Assembly: GCA_029251885.1 (NCBI GenBank)
Contig: JAQXCL010000120.1
Span: 1-37,140 of the forward strand
DNA from: Opitutales bacterium
Lineage (GTDB): Bacteria > Verrucomicrobiota > Verrucomicrobiia > Opitutales > Seribacteraceae
DNA length: 37,140 bases
Direction: 5' to 3'
Part shown: positions 1 to 8,583 of the stretch, piece by piece
Position numbering within the stretch: the stretch's first letter is position 1
Layout of the letters: each line of letters opens with the position of its first letter
The notes under the pieces: model-generated
Seen by the model: the letters and a program-made list of their open reading frames with translations, nothing else
Database searches by the model: none
What the model was told of the DNA's origin: nothing
Made by a program: the position numbers and the translations under genes

Positions 1-840
1 GGTGCCGGTGAAATCAGTTTTGGACTGATTCGAATAATCTGCAAGTGAGAGGTTTAAAAAGGGGCTGAATTCAAAGTCTCCGAAAGGAATGTCAATGCCC
101 CAAGTCAGCCCGGTTTCAAATCTGTCCAAAAGGTCTTTGGAAATAGGGTGGCCAGGTGTGTTTGTAAATGTGTAATTCATTGCCCATTCTAGGAAAGACT
201 GTGCTTTTCCAATCGAGAAAGATTTTCCGAGGGCAATTCCGGGAGATACTTGGCTGTATTGCCTGGACATGCTGTCTTCCAGCGATAGATCGGCGGTGTA
301 GCCAAGGCTGGGGCGTAAGGACCAGCCTTTCCCAAAAGTAAAGATACCAGCAAAGTTTAAGGACAGGGAACCGAAGTCCATTTCCTTCACTAAATCATGG
401 CCAAAATGGGTAAAATTGGTGTAACTCAGACTGATGACAGGAGAAAAGGTTGCTCCCCGTAAATCATACGCACCCAAAAGAAAATTATTGCTTACGGAAT
501 TTTCCCAGATGCCTGCCGAGACTTTTTGTGCACCAGATTCAGTAGAGAGAGGATTGTTTGAGTGGTAGATTTTTGAGGAAAATCCAAGCTGGTATCCAAA
601 GCCTTTTTTCTTTGCTTCCACAGGCCTTTGCAACCCCACATCACTCTTGGCAATTTCATGACTGGAGCGGGAAGAGCTATTCGTTTGTTTGAGTTGCTGC
701 TGGCGGTTTCTAAATTGATCAACCTGCTCAGGGCGGTAGTCGTATTGGCGCATTGGCCTCTTTCGTTCCCATGACCATGCACTTGAAAGGCAAAGGACTA
801 GGAATGAAAGAATTGAAATAGAAAGAAAGAATACCCTCAT
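1..840 (-). CDS. Outer-membrane beta-barrel-like protein, partial (C-terminus beyond the window)
   Basis: The reading frame starts at ATG (838-840) and stays open to base 1, giving 280 visible codons with no stop. Residues 1-22 form a signal peptide: one Arg, a Leu/Ile/Phe-rich core, then an Ala-Trp-Ser cleavage region. A charged Gln/Arg/Ser-rich linker follows to about residue 80. From there on the protein alternates polar and hydrophobic residues and is rich in aromatics and Gly (for example FAGIFTFGKGWSLRPSLGY), the pattern of transmembrane beta-strands in an outer-membrane barrel. The gene lies 22 bp downstream of the FecR-domain gene on the same strand, so the two are probably co-expressed. 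I do not recognise a specific family. The barrel call is inferred from strand pattern and signal peptide only. Confidence 0.7.
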   Translation of the reverse strand, partial: MRVFFLSISILSFLVLCLSSAWSWERKRPMRQYDYRPEQVDQFRNRQQQLKQTNSSSRSSHEIAKSDVGLQRPVEAKKKGFGYQLGFSSKIYHSNNPLSTESGAQKVSAGIWENSVSNNFLLGAYDLRGATFSPVISLSYTNFTHFGHDLVKEMDFGSLSLNFAGIFTFGKGWSLRPSLGYTADLSLEDSMSRQYSQVSPGIALGKSFSIGKAQSFLEWAMNYTFTNTPGHPISKDLLDRFETGLTWGIDIPFGDFEFSPFLNLSLADYSNQSKTDFTGT

Positions 841-862
841 GTAAATGTACTAGCTAAGAAGG

Positions 863-3517
863 TTATTTGGGGTCTGGAATTGCTCGAATTTTAATGGCAG
901 CATCTCCAGTAGCGGTTTTGAAATTCTGTGAATTATATCCACCCACTCCGTGGGTTTTCTGAATGAATTCTCCCTCAATGATGGCTTGCCCACCATAGGA
1001 GTTAGAATTGGAATAAAAGTTAACATGGAAAGGTTTGTAAGAATCATTGTGGTTTGAAGTGTTCGGACCGTAAAAGTTGGGTATACCATCTCTACTCCTC
1101 AACATGACTTCCGACCCACCGGGGAAATGCACATCACGAAGATCGATGGTGTTGGCTTCCATGTAAATCTCTCTAGCCCGTCCAGAGAAGGTCAGGTCGT
1201 TCGCTTGCAGCAATTCATCAGCATACATGTAGACATTATCGCGATCGCTGTGACGACCTACGCTAAATTTGGTTTGCGTGATGTGCATATCTGATAAAGT
1301 GCCCAAGGCTAAGTTGCCTCCTACATCGATGGAAACATTGGTTAAGGTAAGGTCTTCGTAGGAACCGATGCCCAGATTGGAACCTTCAAAATTGATTTTG
1401 GTTGGGTAAGGATCATAACTTGGGTCGGTAACATCCGTAATGACCGGTTGAAGAGCACCACTTCCTTCCACATGTCCAATATTGGTTTGCTGGGCACTTC
1501 CAAGAACAAGGGCATGATCTTCGGTCTTGTTGATGAGTCCATTGACCGAATTTTCAAAAGTAACATCACCGGCAAGGTGCAAGTCTTTGCCCGCGGCGAA
1601 TGCAAATACTTTTTTATTGTTGGATGGTTCGTTGTTATTCGTTGTTGCTGTGCCTTCAAAGATGGTAGCTTTTTGCAACCATTGGCCAAGGTTGATCTTG
1701 GTCGCAATATCGGCACTTCCAATCTGAATGTCGGCACCTAAAACAGCATTTAAATTTTTTGGATACAGTTTAAAAATTTTAGCGAGTTCACGCTGCTTTT
1801 CCGGGGAGTCCAATGCGTCGAGCAAATCCTCGTGGGTTGCGCCTAATAGGGCACTATTTAAAACATTGCTGTCTAAAACTCCGAGGGTGAATGAGTTGGG
1901 GAGATTGATAGAGTTCGTACCTTGGGCATTGAATAAATTGAGAATATCGAGGGCGACATCTTTATTGGTATCACCAAGAGCACCTGCGTTAATCAGGGCG
2001 GTACCAAGATTGTGGAGGTAAGGAGAAGAGCCATAATACTCAATCAGGTCGCCTGCATTGAGAACAGCTCCAGGTGTGATTGAGCCATCTGCAATGCTAT
2101 CCCAGTTGGCATTTTCAAGGATATGATTGCCCGAGATGGCAGTTGCACCTGTGAGATCATGAAAAAATAAGGAGGTTAAAAACCAGGCTCTGCGAAAGGA
2201 TTCGTTTACAGGTAGAGAGTAATCGGGTGCGTCGAGAAATTGTTCCAATGCAATGGATGCTGAATAGAAATATCCATCAGTATCGAGGTATTCTACATTA
2301 TTATTGTCATCTCGACTCACCTTCCCATCTGCATCCAATTTGGGGATTTTGATCCAATCAAATTCCTGATCAGGTAACCATTCATCCAATAAATCATAGA
2401 GATCTTCTCTCGTTGAATCTTCGGATAATTCAATTGGAGTGCCGATCGCAGTTCCAAGAAAACTAATTGGAATAAAATCAAGAGATTCACTATTATCGGG
2501 GTTTTGGGCTATTTCGAAATCTGAAACTGGGCGAGTAGATGGGGTAAATCCGGGAGGAGAAGCAGGGATATCAGTATTTTTAGATGAATCATCCCCTAGA
2601 AGACCCAAGACTGTCTCTAAATATTCAGGATTTGTTTCCTGGCCTGAAACTTGCCGTTGGGAATTAGAGGCTTGTTTAATGAAGGATTCTGCAGCATCAC
2701 TTTCGCTGCCCTCCTCATCGGAACTTTCTTCATTATCAGAATCGCCTGAGCCCTCTTCACTACCATCATTAGAACTGCTTAAGGTAGCTTTGGCGTTGGC
2801 TTGTTTAGCCGTCACAACTGGAACCGCTCCGCAAATAGAATTAGCAGCCGAATTTTTAACATTGATATTTTGTGCTGCAGATGGACTGATTGGCCTCTGT
2901 TTTACAACTCCGTTAGAAGATGCGTCCAATCCTTTTCCGGGTCCAACCACCACTGCTTGTGCCTGACCTGCGGGTGTAAAGGCAACCTGCGACTCAGCAA
3001 CATCTAGTTTCATGCCGGTATTTGGGCTCATCGCCATTTGAAACTGTGTACCGCGAATGACGGCAGTTCCGACCGGAGTGGATATAGTCAGAGAAGATGC
3101 TTTGTTAAGTTTTTTGGTTTGGACAACAAGTGACCCAATTTCGATGTCTATGGATACCTGGCTGGTGCTTGGCTCTGCCTGAAGTTGGGCGAAGGATCCC
3201 GCTTTCGCATCAAACGGGGATTGTTCAAATTTGTCTAATCTGAGTTTTGAATTTTCTTGAAGAGTCGCAGTAGTACCGTTTGACAATAGGAGGGTGGATT
3301 CAGCAAATAACCTTGTTTTGATTGAATATCCAACGGGTAAGACGGAACCCCTTACCACAGGAGCGGTAAGTTTTCTTCCTTGAGGTGAGTATGCTTCTAC
3401 AACTCCCTTGGTCTGGATGACAATAACTGAGCCTTTTTGAGCGAAGCTAAAGGGTGTTGTATTCGAAACAACGAATATGAGGCACAGGACCCCCCAAATA
3501 TGTAGATGTTGAATCAA
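863..3517 (-). CDS. FecR-domain exoprotein with acidic linker and C-terminal beta-structure region
   Basis: This is an 884-residue secreted protein. Residues 1-26 look like a signal peptide ending SFA. Residues about 28-200 resemble a FecR domain, with the conserved block of the type [13 protein letters not shown] near 147-159. Residues about 246-278 are a Ser/Asp/Glu-only stretch. The middle is variable, and residues about 650-860 have short repeated beta-strand phrases ([16 protein letters not shown]-like), as in filamentous-haemagglutinin-type beta-helices. The start is TTG, because an in-frame TAA lies just upstream and the signal peptide begins there. It overlaps the sod stop as TTGA, which suggests translational coupling. 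FecR domains usually act in envelope signalling. Here no sigma or anti-sigma partner is present, so a structural or adhesive role is equally possible. Confidence 0.75.
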   Translation of the reverse strand: MIQHLHIWGVLCLIFVVSNTTPFSFAQKGSVIVIQTKGVVEAYSPQGRKLTAPVVRGSVLPVGYSIKTRLFAESTLLLSNGTTATLQENSKLRLDKFEQSPFDAKAGSFAQLQAEPSTSQVSIDIEIGSLVVQTKKLNKASSLTISTPVGTAVIRGTQFQMAMSPNTGMKLDVAESQVAFTPAGQAQAVVVGPGKGLDASSNGVVKQRPISPSAAQNINVKNSAANSICGAVPVVTAKQANAKATLSSSNDGSEEGSGDSDNEESSDEEGSESDAAESFIKQASNSQRQVSGQETNPEYLETVLGLLGDDSSKNTDIPASPPGFTPSTRPVSDFEIAQNPDNSESLDFIPISFLGTAIGTPIELSEDSTREDLYDLLDEWLPDQEFDWIKIPKLDADGKVSRDDNNNVEYLDTDGYFYSASIALEQFLDAPDYSLPVNESFRRAWFLTSLFFHDLTGATAISGNHILENANWDSIADGSITPGAVLNAGDLIEYYGSSPYLHNLGTALINAGALGDTNKDVALDILNLFNAQGTNSINLPNSFTLGVLDSNVLNSALLGATHEDLLDALDSPEKQRELAKIFKLYPKNLNAVLGADIQIGSADIATKINLGQWLQKATIFEGTATTNNNEPSNNKKVFAFAAGKDLHLAGDVTFENSVNGLINKTEDHALVLGSAQQTNIGHVEGSGALQPVITDVTDPSYDPYPTKINFEGSNLGIGSYEDLTLTNVSIDVGGNLALGTLSDMHITQTKFSVGRHSDRDNVYMYADELLQANDLTFSGRAREIYMEANTIDLRDVHFPGGSEVMLRSRDGIPNFYGPNTSNHNDSYKPFHVNFYSNSNSYGGQAIIEGEFIQKTHGVGGYNSQNFKTATGDAAIKIRAIPDPK

Positions 3518-4134
3518 GAATTAAAAATTGCGGAGGCCTTAGTCCAGTCGACAAGGCTCCAATAAGCAGAGACATAATCGGGGCGACGGTTTTGATAGTT
3601 TAAGTAATAAGCGTGCTCCCAAACATCAAGGCCAATCAGAGGAGTTCCGCAAACCTCGGCAAGCCCTTGCATCCAAGGACTATCCTGGTTTGGTGTCGAA
3701 GTGATGGCTAAGGTGCCGTCGTTCTTTTTTACTAACCAAGCCCAACCAGAGCCGAATCGAGTCAGTGCCGATTGTGAAAATGCGTCTTTAAAACCTTCAA
3801 AAGAACCAAAGGTTTGGTCTATTGCTAAAGATAATTCACCCTCTGGACTTCCTCCGGCATTTGGGCTAAGCGATTCCCAGAAAAAACTGTGATTTGCATG
3901 ACCTCCGCCATTATTTCGTACTGCAGCTTTTAAATTATCGGGAAGACGGGAGAGATCAGAAATTAATTCCAATATTGGCAAATTGGAGAACTCTTCATTT
4001 CCATCAAGTGCAGCATTGAGTTTATCGATATATGTTTGATGGTGTTTGCCATGGTGAATTTCCATGGTTCGTGCATCAAAGTAAGGTTCGAGGGCGTTAG
4101 GAGAATAGGGAAGAGGTGGTAGTGTGTAGGACAT
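3514..4134 (-). CDS. sodA: Superoxide dismutase, Mn/Fe family
   Basis: It converts superoxide to peroxide and oxygen. The 206-residue length is normal for the family. The four expected metal ligands are His27 (in MEIHHGKHH), His82 (in [12 protein letters not shown]), Asp170 and His174 (in DVWEHAYY). The GGGHANH context and the Gly-Leu-Asp-Val-Trp-Glu-His block favour manganese, but the Mn/Fe preference cannot be settled by sequence alone. There is no signal peptide, so it should be cytoplasmic. Its TGA stop overlaps the TTG start of the FecR-domain gene by four bases. The 66 bp upstream, to the tadA stop, are AT-rich without a convincing promoter, so it may be transcribed from there or with tadA. 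Confidence 0.95.
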   Translation of the reverse strand: MSYTLPPLPYSPNALEPYFDARTMEIHHGKHHQTYIDKLNAALDGNEEFSNLPILELISDLSRLPDNLKAAVRNNGGGHANHSFFWESLSPNAGGSPEGELSLAIDQTFGSFEGFKDAFSQSALTRFGSGWAWLVKKNDGTLAITSTPNQDSPWMQGLAEVCGTPLIGLDVWEHAYYLNYQNRRPDYVSAYWSLVDWTKASAIFNS

Positions 4135-4200
4135 TTAAAATATTGTTTTAACTCAGATCAATTAACCAATACTACAATAAATTCGCAAACAAGTTTTAGG

Positions 4201-4707
4201 TCAAGTTGAGACTTGCTGGCGTCTAAGTTGAAAAAAGGCCTGGATTATCGCTTCGCAGGGCTCACGCAATATGCCAGAATAAACTTTTGGTTTATGGTTC
4301 GATCGTTCCAATTGGTGTAAGCTGGTCGCTCCGCCCAAGCACCCCATCTTCGAATCCTCTAGTCCAAAAAAGACTTTCCCAATACGAGCACTTATAGTCG
4401 CTCCAGAACACATCGGACATGGCTCTTTGGTCACATATAAATTGCATTCGTTAAGCCTCCAATCACCAAGTTTTTTGGCTGCCATGGTAATGGCAATCAT
4501 TTCGGCGTGTGCAGTAGGGTCGGTCTGGTTACGAGTTTGATTGTGTGCCGATGCAATAATTTCTTCTTTGTGCACGATGACTGCACCAATTGGAACTTCG
4601 TCAGCATTCCATGCATCTATGCTTAAGTTAAAAGCTTGAGCCATGAAATATTCTGCATCCCTATTTAGTGCTGAGGGATGAATTTTAGCAAATGGGCAGA
4701 GAGGCAT
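4201..4707 (-). CDS. tadA: tRNA-specific adenosine deaminase
   Basis: It deaminates A34 to inosine in the anticodon of tRNA-Arg(ACG), in the cytoplasm. The zinc site is complete: His67 and catalytic Glu69 in the HAE motif, and Cys97 and Cys100 in PCPMC. The block EYFMAQAF...[10 protein letters not shown] aligns with the E. coli TadA N-terminus, so the upstream ATG at 4707 is preferred to Met22. The protein has 168 residues, the normal length. It is divergent from infA, with 102 bp between the two starts. Guanine deaminases of the same superfamily are an alternative, but the PCPMC plus TAHAEM context fits TadA best. Confidence 0.93.
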   Translation of the reverse strand: MPLCPFAKIHPSALNRDAEYFMAQAFNLSIDAWNADEVPIGAVIVHKEEIIASAHNQTRNQTDPTAHAEMIAITMAAKKLGDWRLNECNLYVTKEPCPMCSGATISARIGKVFFGLEDSKMGCLGGATSLHQLERSNHKPKVYSGILREPCEAIIQAFFQLRRQQVST

Positions 4708-4771
4708 GGGAGGCTCGGTTTAGTTCAAGTTAAAGATGTTTTAGCAGGGTTTGTACCAAGATGTTCTAAGC

Positions 4772-4800
4772 TTGTATGGCATGGGGCAACTTGCTTTAAT
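4772..4800 (+). promoter_or_regulatory. Candidate sigma-70-like promoter of infA
   Basis: TTGTAT at 4772-4777 and TTTAAT at 4795-4800 are separated by 17 bp. The -10 element ends only 9 bases before the infA ATG, so the transcript would be leaderless or nearly so. This fits the lack of any Shine-Dalgarno sequence there. The call rests on consensus matching alone. Confidence 0.3.
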
Positions 4801-4809
4801 ACTTCTCAT

Positions 4810-5091
4810 ATGCCTAATCAAGATGTAGTAGAAGTCGAAGGGAAAATAACCGCGGTTCTTCCCAGTACAATGTTTCGCGCCGAGTTGAAAAATGGTCATA
4901 AAGTGCTTGCCCATATTTCAGGAAAGTTGCGGAAACACTTCATCAAGATTACCGTGGGTGACATTGTTAAAATGGAAATGAGTCCCAATGACTTAGAGAA
5001 AGCCCGAATCGTATACCGTCTAAAAAATGCTGAGGTTAACCGGAATGCACCCATTCGTAGTTTCGGTCCCCGAGCCAGGCGTAGAAAATAA
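4810..5091 (+). CDS. infA: Translation initiation factor IF-1 with C-terminal basic tail
   Basis: It is an S1/OB-fold factor that binds the 30S A site during initiation. The core is unmistakable: [18 protein letters not shown], then [15 protein letters not shown] and [20 protein letters not shown]. The ATG at 4810 gives the usual N-terminus. The frame is open back to 4678, but that extension runs into the tadA start and has no counterpart in the family. The protein has 93 residues, about 20 more than E. coli IF-1. The extra C-terminal tail ends in an Arg/Lys cluster (RARRRK). No Shine-Dalgarno sequence is visible. cysK begins 20 bp downstream. Confidence 0.94.
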   Translation: MPNQDVVEVEGKITAVLPSTMFRAELKNGHKVLAHISGKLRKHFIKITVGDIVKMEMSPNDLEKARIVYRLKNAEVNRNAPIRSFGPRARRRK

Positions 5092-5111
5092 CCCCCACCT
5101 CGATCATTACC

Positions 5112-6083
5112 ATGAATATAGTCGAATCTATCGGAAGAACCCCCCTTGTTGAGCTAGTTAAATGTGGTGCATCCTTGGATGCCAAGCTATTCTTGAAGTC
5201 TGAATTTTTTAACCCTTCAGCTAGTGTTAAGGATCGTATTGGAGCATCCATGATTGAGGCGGCAGAAAAGGATGGCACATTAAATTCAGACAGTGTTGTT
5301 ATTGAACCTACCTCAGGTAATACGGGCATTGCTTTGGCCTTTGTCTGTGCAGCAAAAGGTTACAAGTGCATACTAACTATGCCTGAGTCTATGTCCAAAG
5401 AACGTCGTATTCTTCTTCGCCTACTTGGAGCTGAAATCGTACTTACCCCAGCCCTCAAAGGGATGGGGGGGGCAATAGCTAAGGCCAATCAGTTGCTTGA
5501 GGCACATGGAGAAAAAGGTTTTATGCCCCAGCAGTTTAATAATCCAGCTAATCCGGCAATTCATCGAATTACAACAGCCGAGGAAATTTGGTCTGGTTTA
5601 GAGGGTAAAGTCGATTGTCTAGTCGCAGGAGTTGGGACGGGAGGTACCATAACTGGAGTATCTGAAGTCATTAAACAAAGAAACCCAGATATGCTAACTG
5701 TTGCGGTTGAACCTTCTGAGAGCCCAGTGATAACTCAGACTAGGAACGGGGAGGAACTGAAACCAGGTCCTCACAAAATCCAGGGAATTGGTGCTGGTTT
5801 TGTTCCCAAAAATTTAAACTTGGATATAGTGGACGAAGTTGAGCTTGTATCGAGTGAAGAAGCTTTTGATATGGCTCGTAAAGTTAGCCTTGAAGAAGGC
5901 ATCCTCGCCGGAATTTCTACTGGGGCCACTATAACTGCGGCATTGAGAATTGCACGCAGACCTGAAATGGCGGGTAAAAACATTGTAGTAATAGGTGCGA
6001 GTTGTGGCGAACGTTACTTGAGTACTCCACTCGCCGCAAAAGCAGTTGAGGAAGTCATGGATGCCGTTGCCGAAGAGGTTTAA
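5112..6083 (+). CDS. cysK: Cysteine synthase (O-acetylserine sulfhydrylase)
   Basis: It is a PLP enzyme that makes cysteine from O-acetylserine and sulfide in the cytoplasm. Lys40 in SASVKDR is the Schiff-base lysine. TSGNTG (68-72 region) binds the substrate carboxylate, GTGGT (174-178) holds the PLP phosphate, and the C-terminal [11 protein letters not shown] carries the serine that contacts the pyridine nitrogen. The 323-residue length is normal. No cystathionine synthase CBS domain is attached. It lies 20 bp after infA and about 100 bp before dtd, so it probably shares the infA transcript. CysM-type activity on other thiol donors cannot be excluded. Confidence 0.95.
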   Translation: MNIVESIGRTPLVELVKCGASLDAKLFLKSEFFNPSASVKDRIGASMIEAAEKDGTLNSDSVVIEPTSGNTGIALAFVCAAKGYKCILTMPESMSKERRILLRLLGAEIVLTPALKGMGGAIAKANQLLEAHGEKGFMPQQFNNPANPAIHRITTAEEIWSGLEGKVDCLVAGVGTGGTITGVSEVIKQRNPDMLTVAVEPSESPVITQTRNGEELKPGPHKIQGIGAGFVPKNLNLDIVDEVELVSSEEAFDMARKVSLEEGILAGISTGATITAALRIARRPEMAGKNIVVIGASCGERYLSTPLAAKAVEEVMDAVAEEV

Positions 6084-6181
6084 AACTTTTCTGTTCGTTA
6101 TATTCTTTCTCTAAAGACAAAGGTAACAGGGGGTAAAGATTGCTCCTGTTTGCTTCCTGCTATTTCACATCATTTTAACTG

Positions 6182-6634
6182 ATGAGGGTATTAGTTCGAA
6201 GAGTCCGAAATGCCAAAGTCTTGGTCTCGGAAAAGAAAGTAGGGTCCATCCATGATGGACTCCTGATATACATGGGTATTCATACTGATGATCAAAATGA
6301 AGATCTTTCCTGGATTATAAAAAAGATTCTCGGTTTAAGGATTTTTGAAGATGGAGAGGGACGAATGAATCGATCAATCAATCCTCAACAGGGTGTTCTT
6401 TTAATTAGTCAATTTACCTTGTTTGGGAATCTTCGCAAAGGGTACCGTCCATCTTTTAATCAAGCGGCTAACCCGATTACAGGTAAAATGCTGTATGAAC
6501 AAGGGCTTGCCCAAATAAAAGAACATTTCGACGGGGATGTTCAAGCGGGTGTTTTTGGAGCAAATATGCAAATTCATGCGGTTGATGATGGACCAGTAAC
6601 TGTATGGATCGATTCTAAAAATCGGAGTTATTAA
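6182..6634 (+). CDS. dtd: D-aminoacyl-tRNA deacylase
   Basis: It hydrolyses D-aminoacyl-tRNAs, and glycyl-tRNA-Ala mischarges, to protect translation. Both family motifs are present: SQFTLFG (76-82), which is the SQxTL block, and DDGPVT (135-140), which contains the cross-subunit Gly-cisPro pair. The 150-residue length is normal. The ATG at 6182 has no Shine-Dalgarno sequence. The next gene begins two bases after the stop, using TTG, so the two are translationally linked. It opens a tightly packed plus-strand run of genes that reaches 11432. Confidence 0.95.
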   Translation: MRVLVRRVRNAKVLVSEKKVGSIHDGLLIYMGIHTDDQNEDLSWIIKKILGLRIFEDGEGRMNRSINPQQGVLLISQFTLFGNLRKGYRPSFNQAANPITGKMLYEQGLAQIKEHFDGDVQAGVFGANMQIHAVDDGPVTVWIDSKNRSY

Positions 6635-6636
6635 AA

Positions 6637-7176
6637 TTGAGTAAACCCCAGCCAATCAAAAAGGAATTTTTTCTAAGTGATGTAAAAAAAGTTGCCCGTG
6701 AACTTTTGGGTACGACATTGTGCATCCGCCAAAAATGTGGCTCGATTTTTCGTTCCGTAATAAATGAAACTGAAGCTTACGATGGAGAGAAAGACCTAGC
6801 CTGCCACGCAAGTAAGGGTAGGACCGTCCGTACTTCAGTTATGTATGAGATGGGTGGGGTCTGCTACGTCTACCTCTGTTATGGTATGCATTGGATGCTA
6901 AATGTAGTGACCTGTGCAGAGGGTTACCCTGCCGCCGTCCTTATTCGAGGGACGGAAGATTTTAAAGGCCCGGGGCGATTAACTAAAGGCCTAGGGGTGA
7001 CGGGTTCATTTAACGGTAAAAATGTACATCCCCAAAATTCACTTTGGATCGAGCAATCTGAAGGGAAACCTCAGCAGATTTTTGCTGGCCCTCGAATTGG
7101 CGTCGATTATGCGGGTCCTAAGTGGAGTCAAAAGCCATATCGTTTTTGGTTTTCAAATTGCCAAGGTATTGTCTAA
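6637..7176 (+). CDS. DNA-3-methyladenine glycosylase, AAG/MPG family
   Basis: It excises alkylated or deaminated purines in base-excision repair. The human AAG-type blocks are visible: INETEAY (42-48), whose second Glu (E46) fits the catalytic position, then DLACHAS (53-59), VYLCYGMHWMLNVV (78-91) and GPGRLTKGLGV (111-121). The 179-residue length is slightly short for bacterial members (about 190-210), and the C-terminus appears trimmed. The start is TTG, two bases after the dtd stop. This family is unrelated to the HhH-type AlkA and Tag. The lipoprotein gene starts only 10 bp downstream, so repair and envelope genes seem to share one transcript. Confidence 0.9.
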   Translation: MSKPQPIKKEFFLSDVKKVARELLGTTLCIRQKCGSIFRSVINETEAYDGEKDLACHASKGRTVRTSVMYEMGGVCYVYLCYGMHWMLNVVTCAEGYPAAVLIRGTEDFKGPGRLTKGLGVTGSFNGKNVHPQNSLWIEQSEGKPQQIFAGPRIGVDYAGPKWSQKPYRFWFSNCQGIV

Positions 7177-7186
7177 CTTAGAATAA

Positions 7187-7726
7187 ATGGATATCAGATT
7201 ATTGATTTCAGTTAGCGTATTTTCCTTAAGCTTGGGAGCTTGCGGCTATAAAAAACAACAAGCCTCGAACACTAGCAGAGCGGCAATTTATGATGCTTGG
7301 GATGCCCGTTATGTTTATGAGATGCAAACCCGAAGAATGATCCCTCTCCATCAAGGTCGTGAAGTTGGAAGAACCTGGGGTCGGGATGAAAAGGGTAAAA
7401 TTAATTATGCCTCTTATGCTCGCTTTGACGATAAGGTAGTAGAAGATCTTTATGCTATTCATACTAACCATCTAGACAGGATAAGAGAAAAGAAATGGGA
7501 AAGTGCGAAGAGTGAGAGAATTAATTTTGTCAAGAACCAGTTAGATGTTTTAGAGGAAGAAGAAAATGCACCATTGATTGAAGTGCCAATCGAGGACGAA
7601 GAGGAAGAGTTTTTACCCCCAGCTTTCATACCGCAGGGAATCGATGTTAATAGCGGGAATAATATGCCCACTGAAACTACTCAGGAGGATGCTCCCCCCG
7701 GTTTTCTGTTTGCTCCTCTACCCTAA
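7187..7726 (+). CDS. Putative lipoprotein A with AWDARY motif
   Basis: I do not recognise this family. Residues 1-18 form a lipoprotein signal ending SLGA before Cys19, so it is likely lipidated and periplasm-facing. The conserved-looking core is AWDARY (37-42), then RRMIPLHQG (49-57), RTWG (62-65) and GKINY (70-74). The same ordered blocks occur in the lipoprotein at 10923-11432, so the two are paralogues. Residues about 120-142 are strongly acidic, and the tail is Pro-rich. It is 179 residues long with an ATG start, 10 bp after the glycosylase and 11 bp before the first coiled-coil gene. Its function is unknown. The context suggests an envelope complex. Confidence 0.8.
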   Translation: MDIRLLISVSVFSLSLGACGYKKQQASNTSRAAIYDAWDARYVYEMQTRRMIPLHQGREVGRTWGRDEKGKINYASYARFDDKVVEDLYAIHTNHLDRIREKKWESAKSERINFVKNQLDVLEEEENAPLIEVPIEDEEEEFLPPAFIPQGIDVNSGNNMPTETTQEDAPPGFLFAPLP

Positions 7727-7737
7727 ATTATTTGCGG

Positions 7738-8583
7738 ATGAGTAAAGTATCTATTTTTTTACAGGCATTTGCTGTAATTGCCAGCTTGGCGGGAATAATA
7801 CTAACTTTTTCCGCCGTTTCCGAATACGATCAAGACCTAAACACTATAGCTTTACAAAAGCTAAAAATCAAAGAAGCCGAAAAAAACCTAGCCGAACTTG
7901 GCGATAAGTATGCTTCTGATCAACTGCGTCAAAAAAATCGGAACCTTGATTTATCGGAGGAAATTGCTGAATTTAAAAGAGCAGCAGACGAGATCGATTT
8001 AAAATTAGCCCGCACTAAGGAGGAAATCGAGGAGATCGAAAATTCACTCAATGATACGATTACTGACAAGGATGCAACTTACCAGAGGCAATCCGAGTCT
8101 GCGACTGCTGTTAAGGAGCTGCAGAGTAAAATTGAAAACCTACGAAGTGAACTTCCGAGGATCAGGCAACAAGTAGAAGCAAAGAGATTTGAAATTGGCG
8201 ATTTTGAAAACAGGATTTCTGAGCTTGCACAAAAGCTGACTGTCTATTCAGAAATAACTTCGGCTGTTCGTGAGCACTGCCTAGCAACTATAAGATCTTT
8301 AAGAACTTATTTACGGGTGCGTCCCTGGCTCGAGCCAGGTGAAGAATTGAGCCTTACATTGAAATCTGTTGATCTGTCTTCCGGATATGTCGCTCTTTCG
8401 GAAGGTGGAAATGTCGGGCTTCGCGAAGATATGGTTTTTTCCGTGAAATTCGAAAACAGAGAAATTTCCAAGATTCGAGTCAAGAAAGTATTCCGAAATT
8501 ATTCTTTGGCTGAACTCATTCCTTTGATTGGTAATCCTTTAAAACTCTTAACTCTCGAAAAAGTTGATCTCGTTGCTATGTAG
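7738..8583 (+). CDS. Membrane-anchored coiled-coil protein 1 with C-terminal beta domain
   Basis: The protein has 281 residues from ATG 7738. A TTG two codons upstream is also possible. A single N-terminal membrane helix spans about residues 5-27. A long heptad-rich, Glu/Lys/Arg/Leu-rich segment (about 30-175) predicts a coiled coil. The last ~85 residues (from GEELSLTLKSV, 201) look like a small beta domain with the blocks VGLREDMVFSV and VFRNYSLAELI. The same domain layout and matching C-terminal blocks occur in the next gene, so the pair probably arose by duplication. Topology would place the coil and beta domain in the periplasm, but the orientation is an inference. No known family is recognised. 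MreC and other coiled-coil/beta scaffolds are only a loose analogy. Confidence 0.8.
   Translation: MSKVSIFLQAFAVIASLAGIILTFSAVSEYDQDLNTIALQKLKIKEAEKNLAELGDKYASDQLRQKNRNLDLSEEIAEFKRAADEIDLKLARTKEEIEEIENSLNDTITDKDATYQRQSESATAVKELQSKIENLRSELPRIRQQVEAKRFEIGDFENRISELAQKLTVYSEITSAVREHCLATIRSLRTYLRVRPWLEPGEELSLTLKSVDLSSGYVALSEGGNVGLREDMVFSVKFENREISKIRVKKVFRNYSLAELIPLIGNPLKLLTLEKVDLVAM

Noticed and set aside
2439-2966. Plus-strand frame antisense to the FecR gene
   Set aside because: Its Pro/Ser-rich composition is the mirror of the acidic linker. No start context or homology supports it.
4678-4809. N-terminal extension of infA back to 4678
   Set aside because: It would overlap the divergent tadA start and has no match to IF-1. 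The ATG at 4810 gives the family N-terminus.
6125-6160. AACAGG/CCTGTT inverted repeat between cysK and dtd
   Set aside because: The stem is only six base pairs with a long loop, and no T-run follows, so it is not a convincing terminator.
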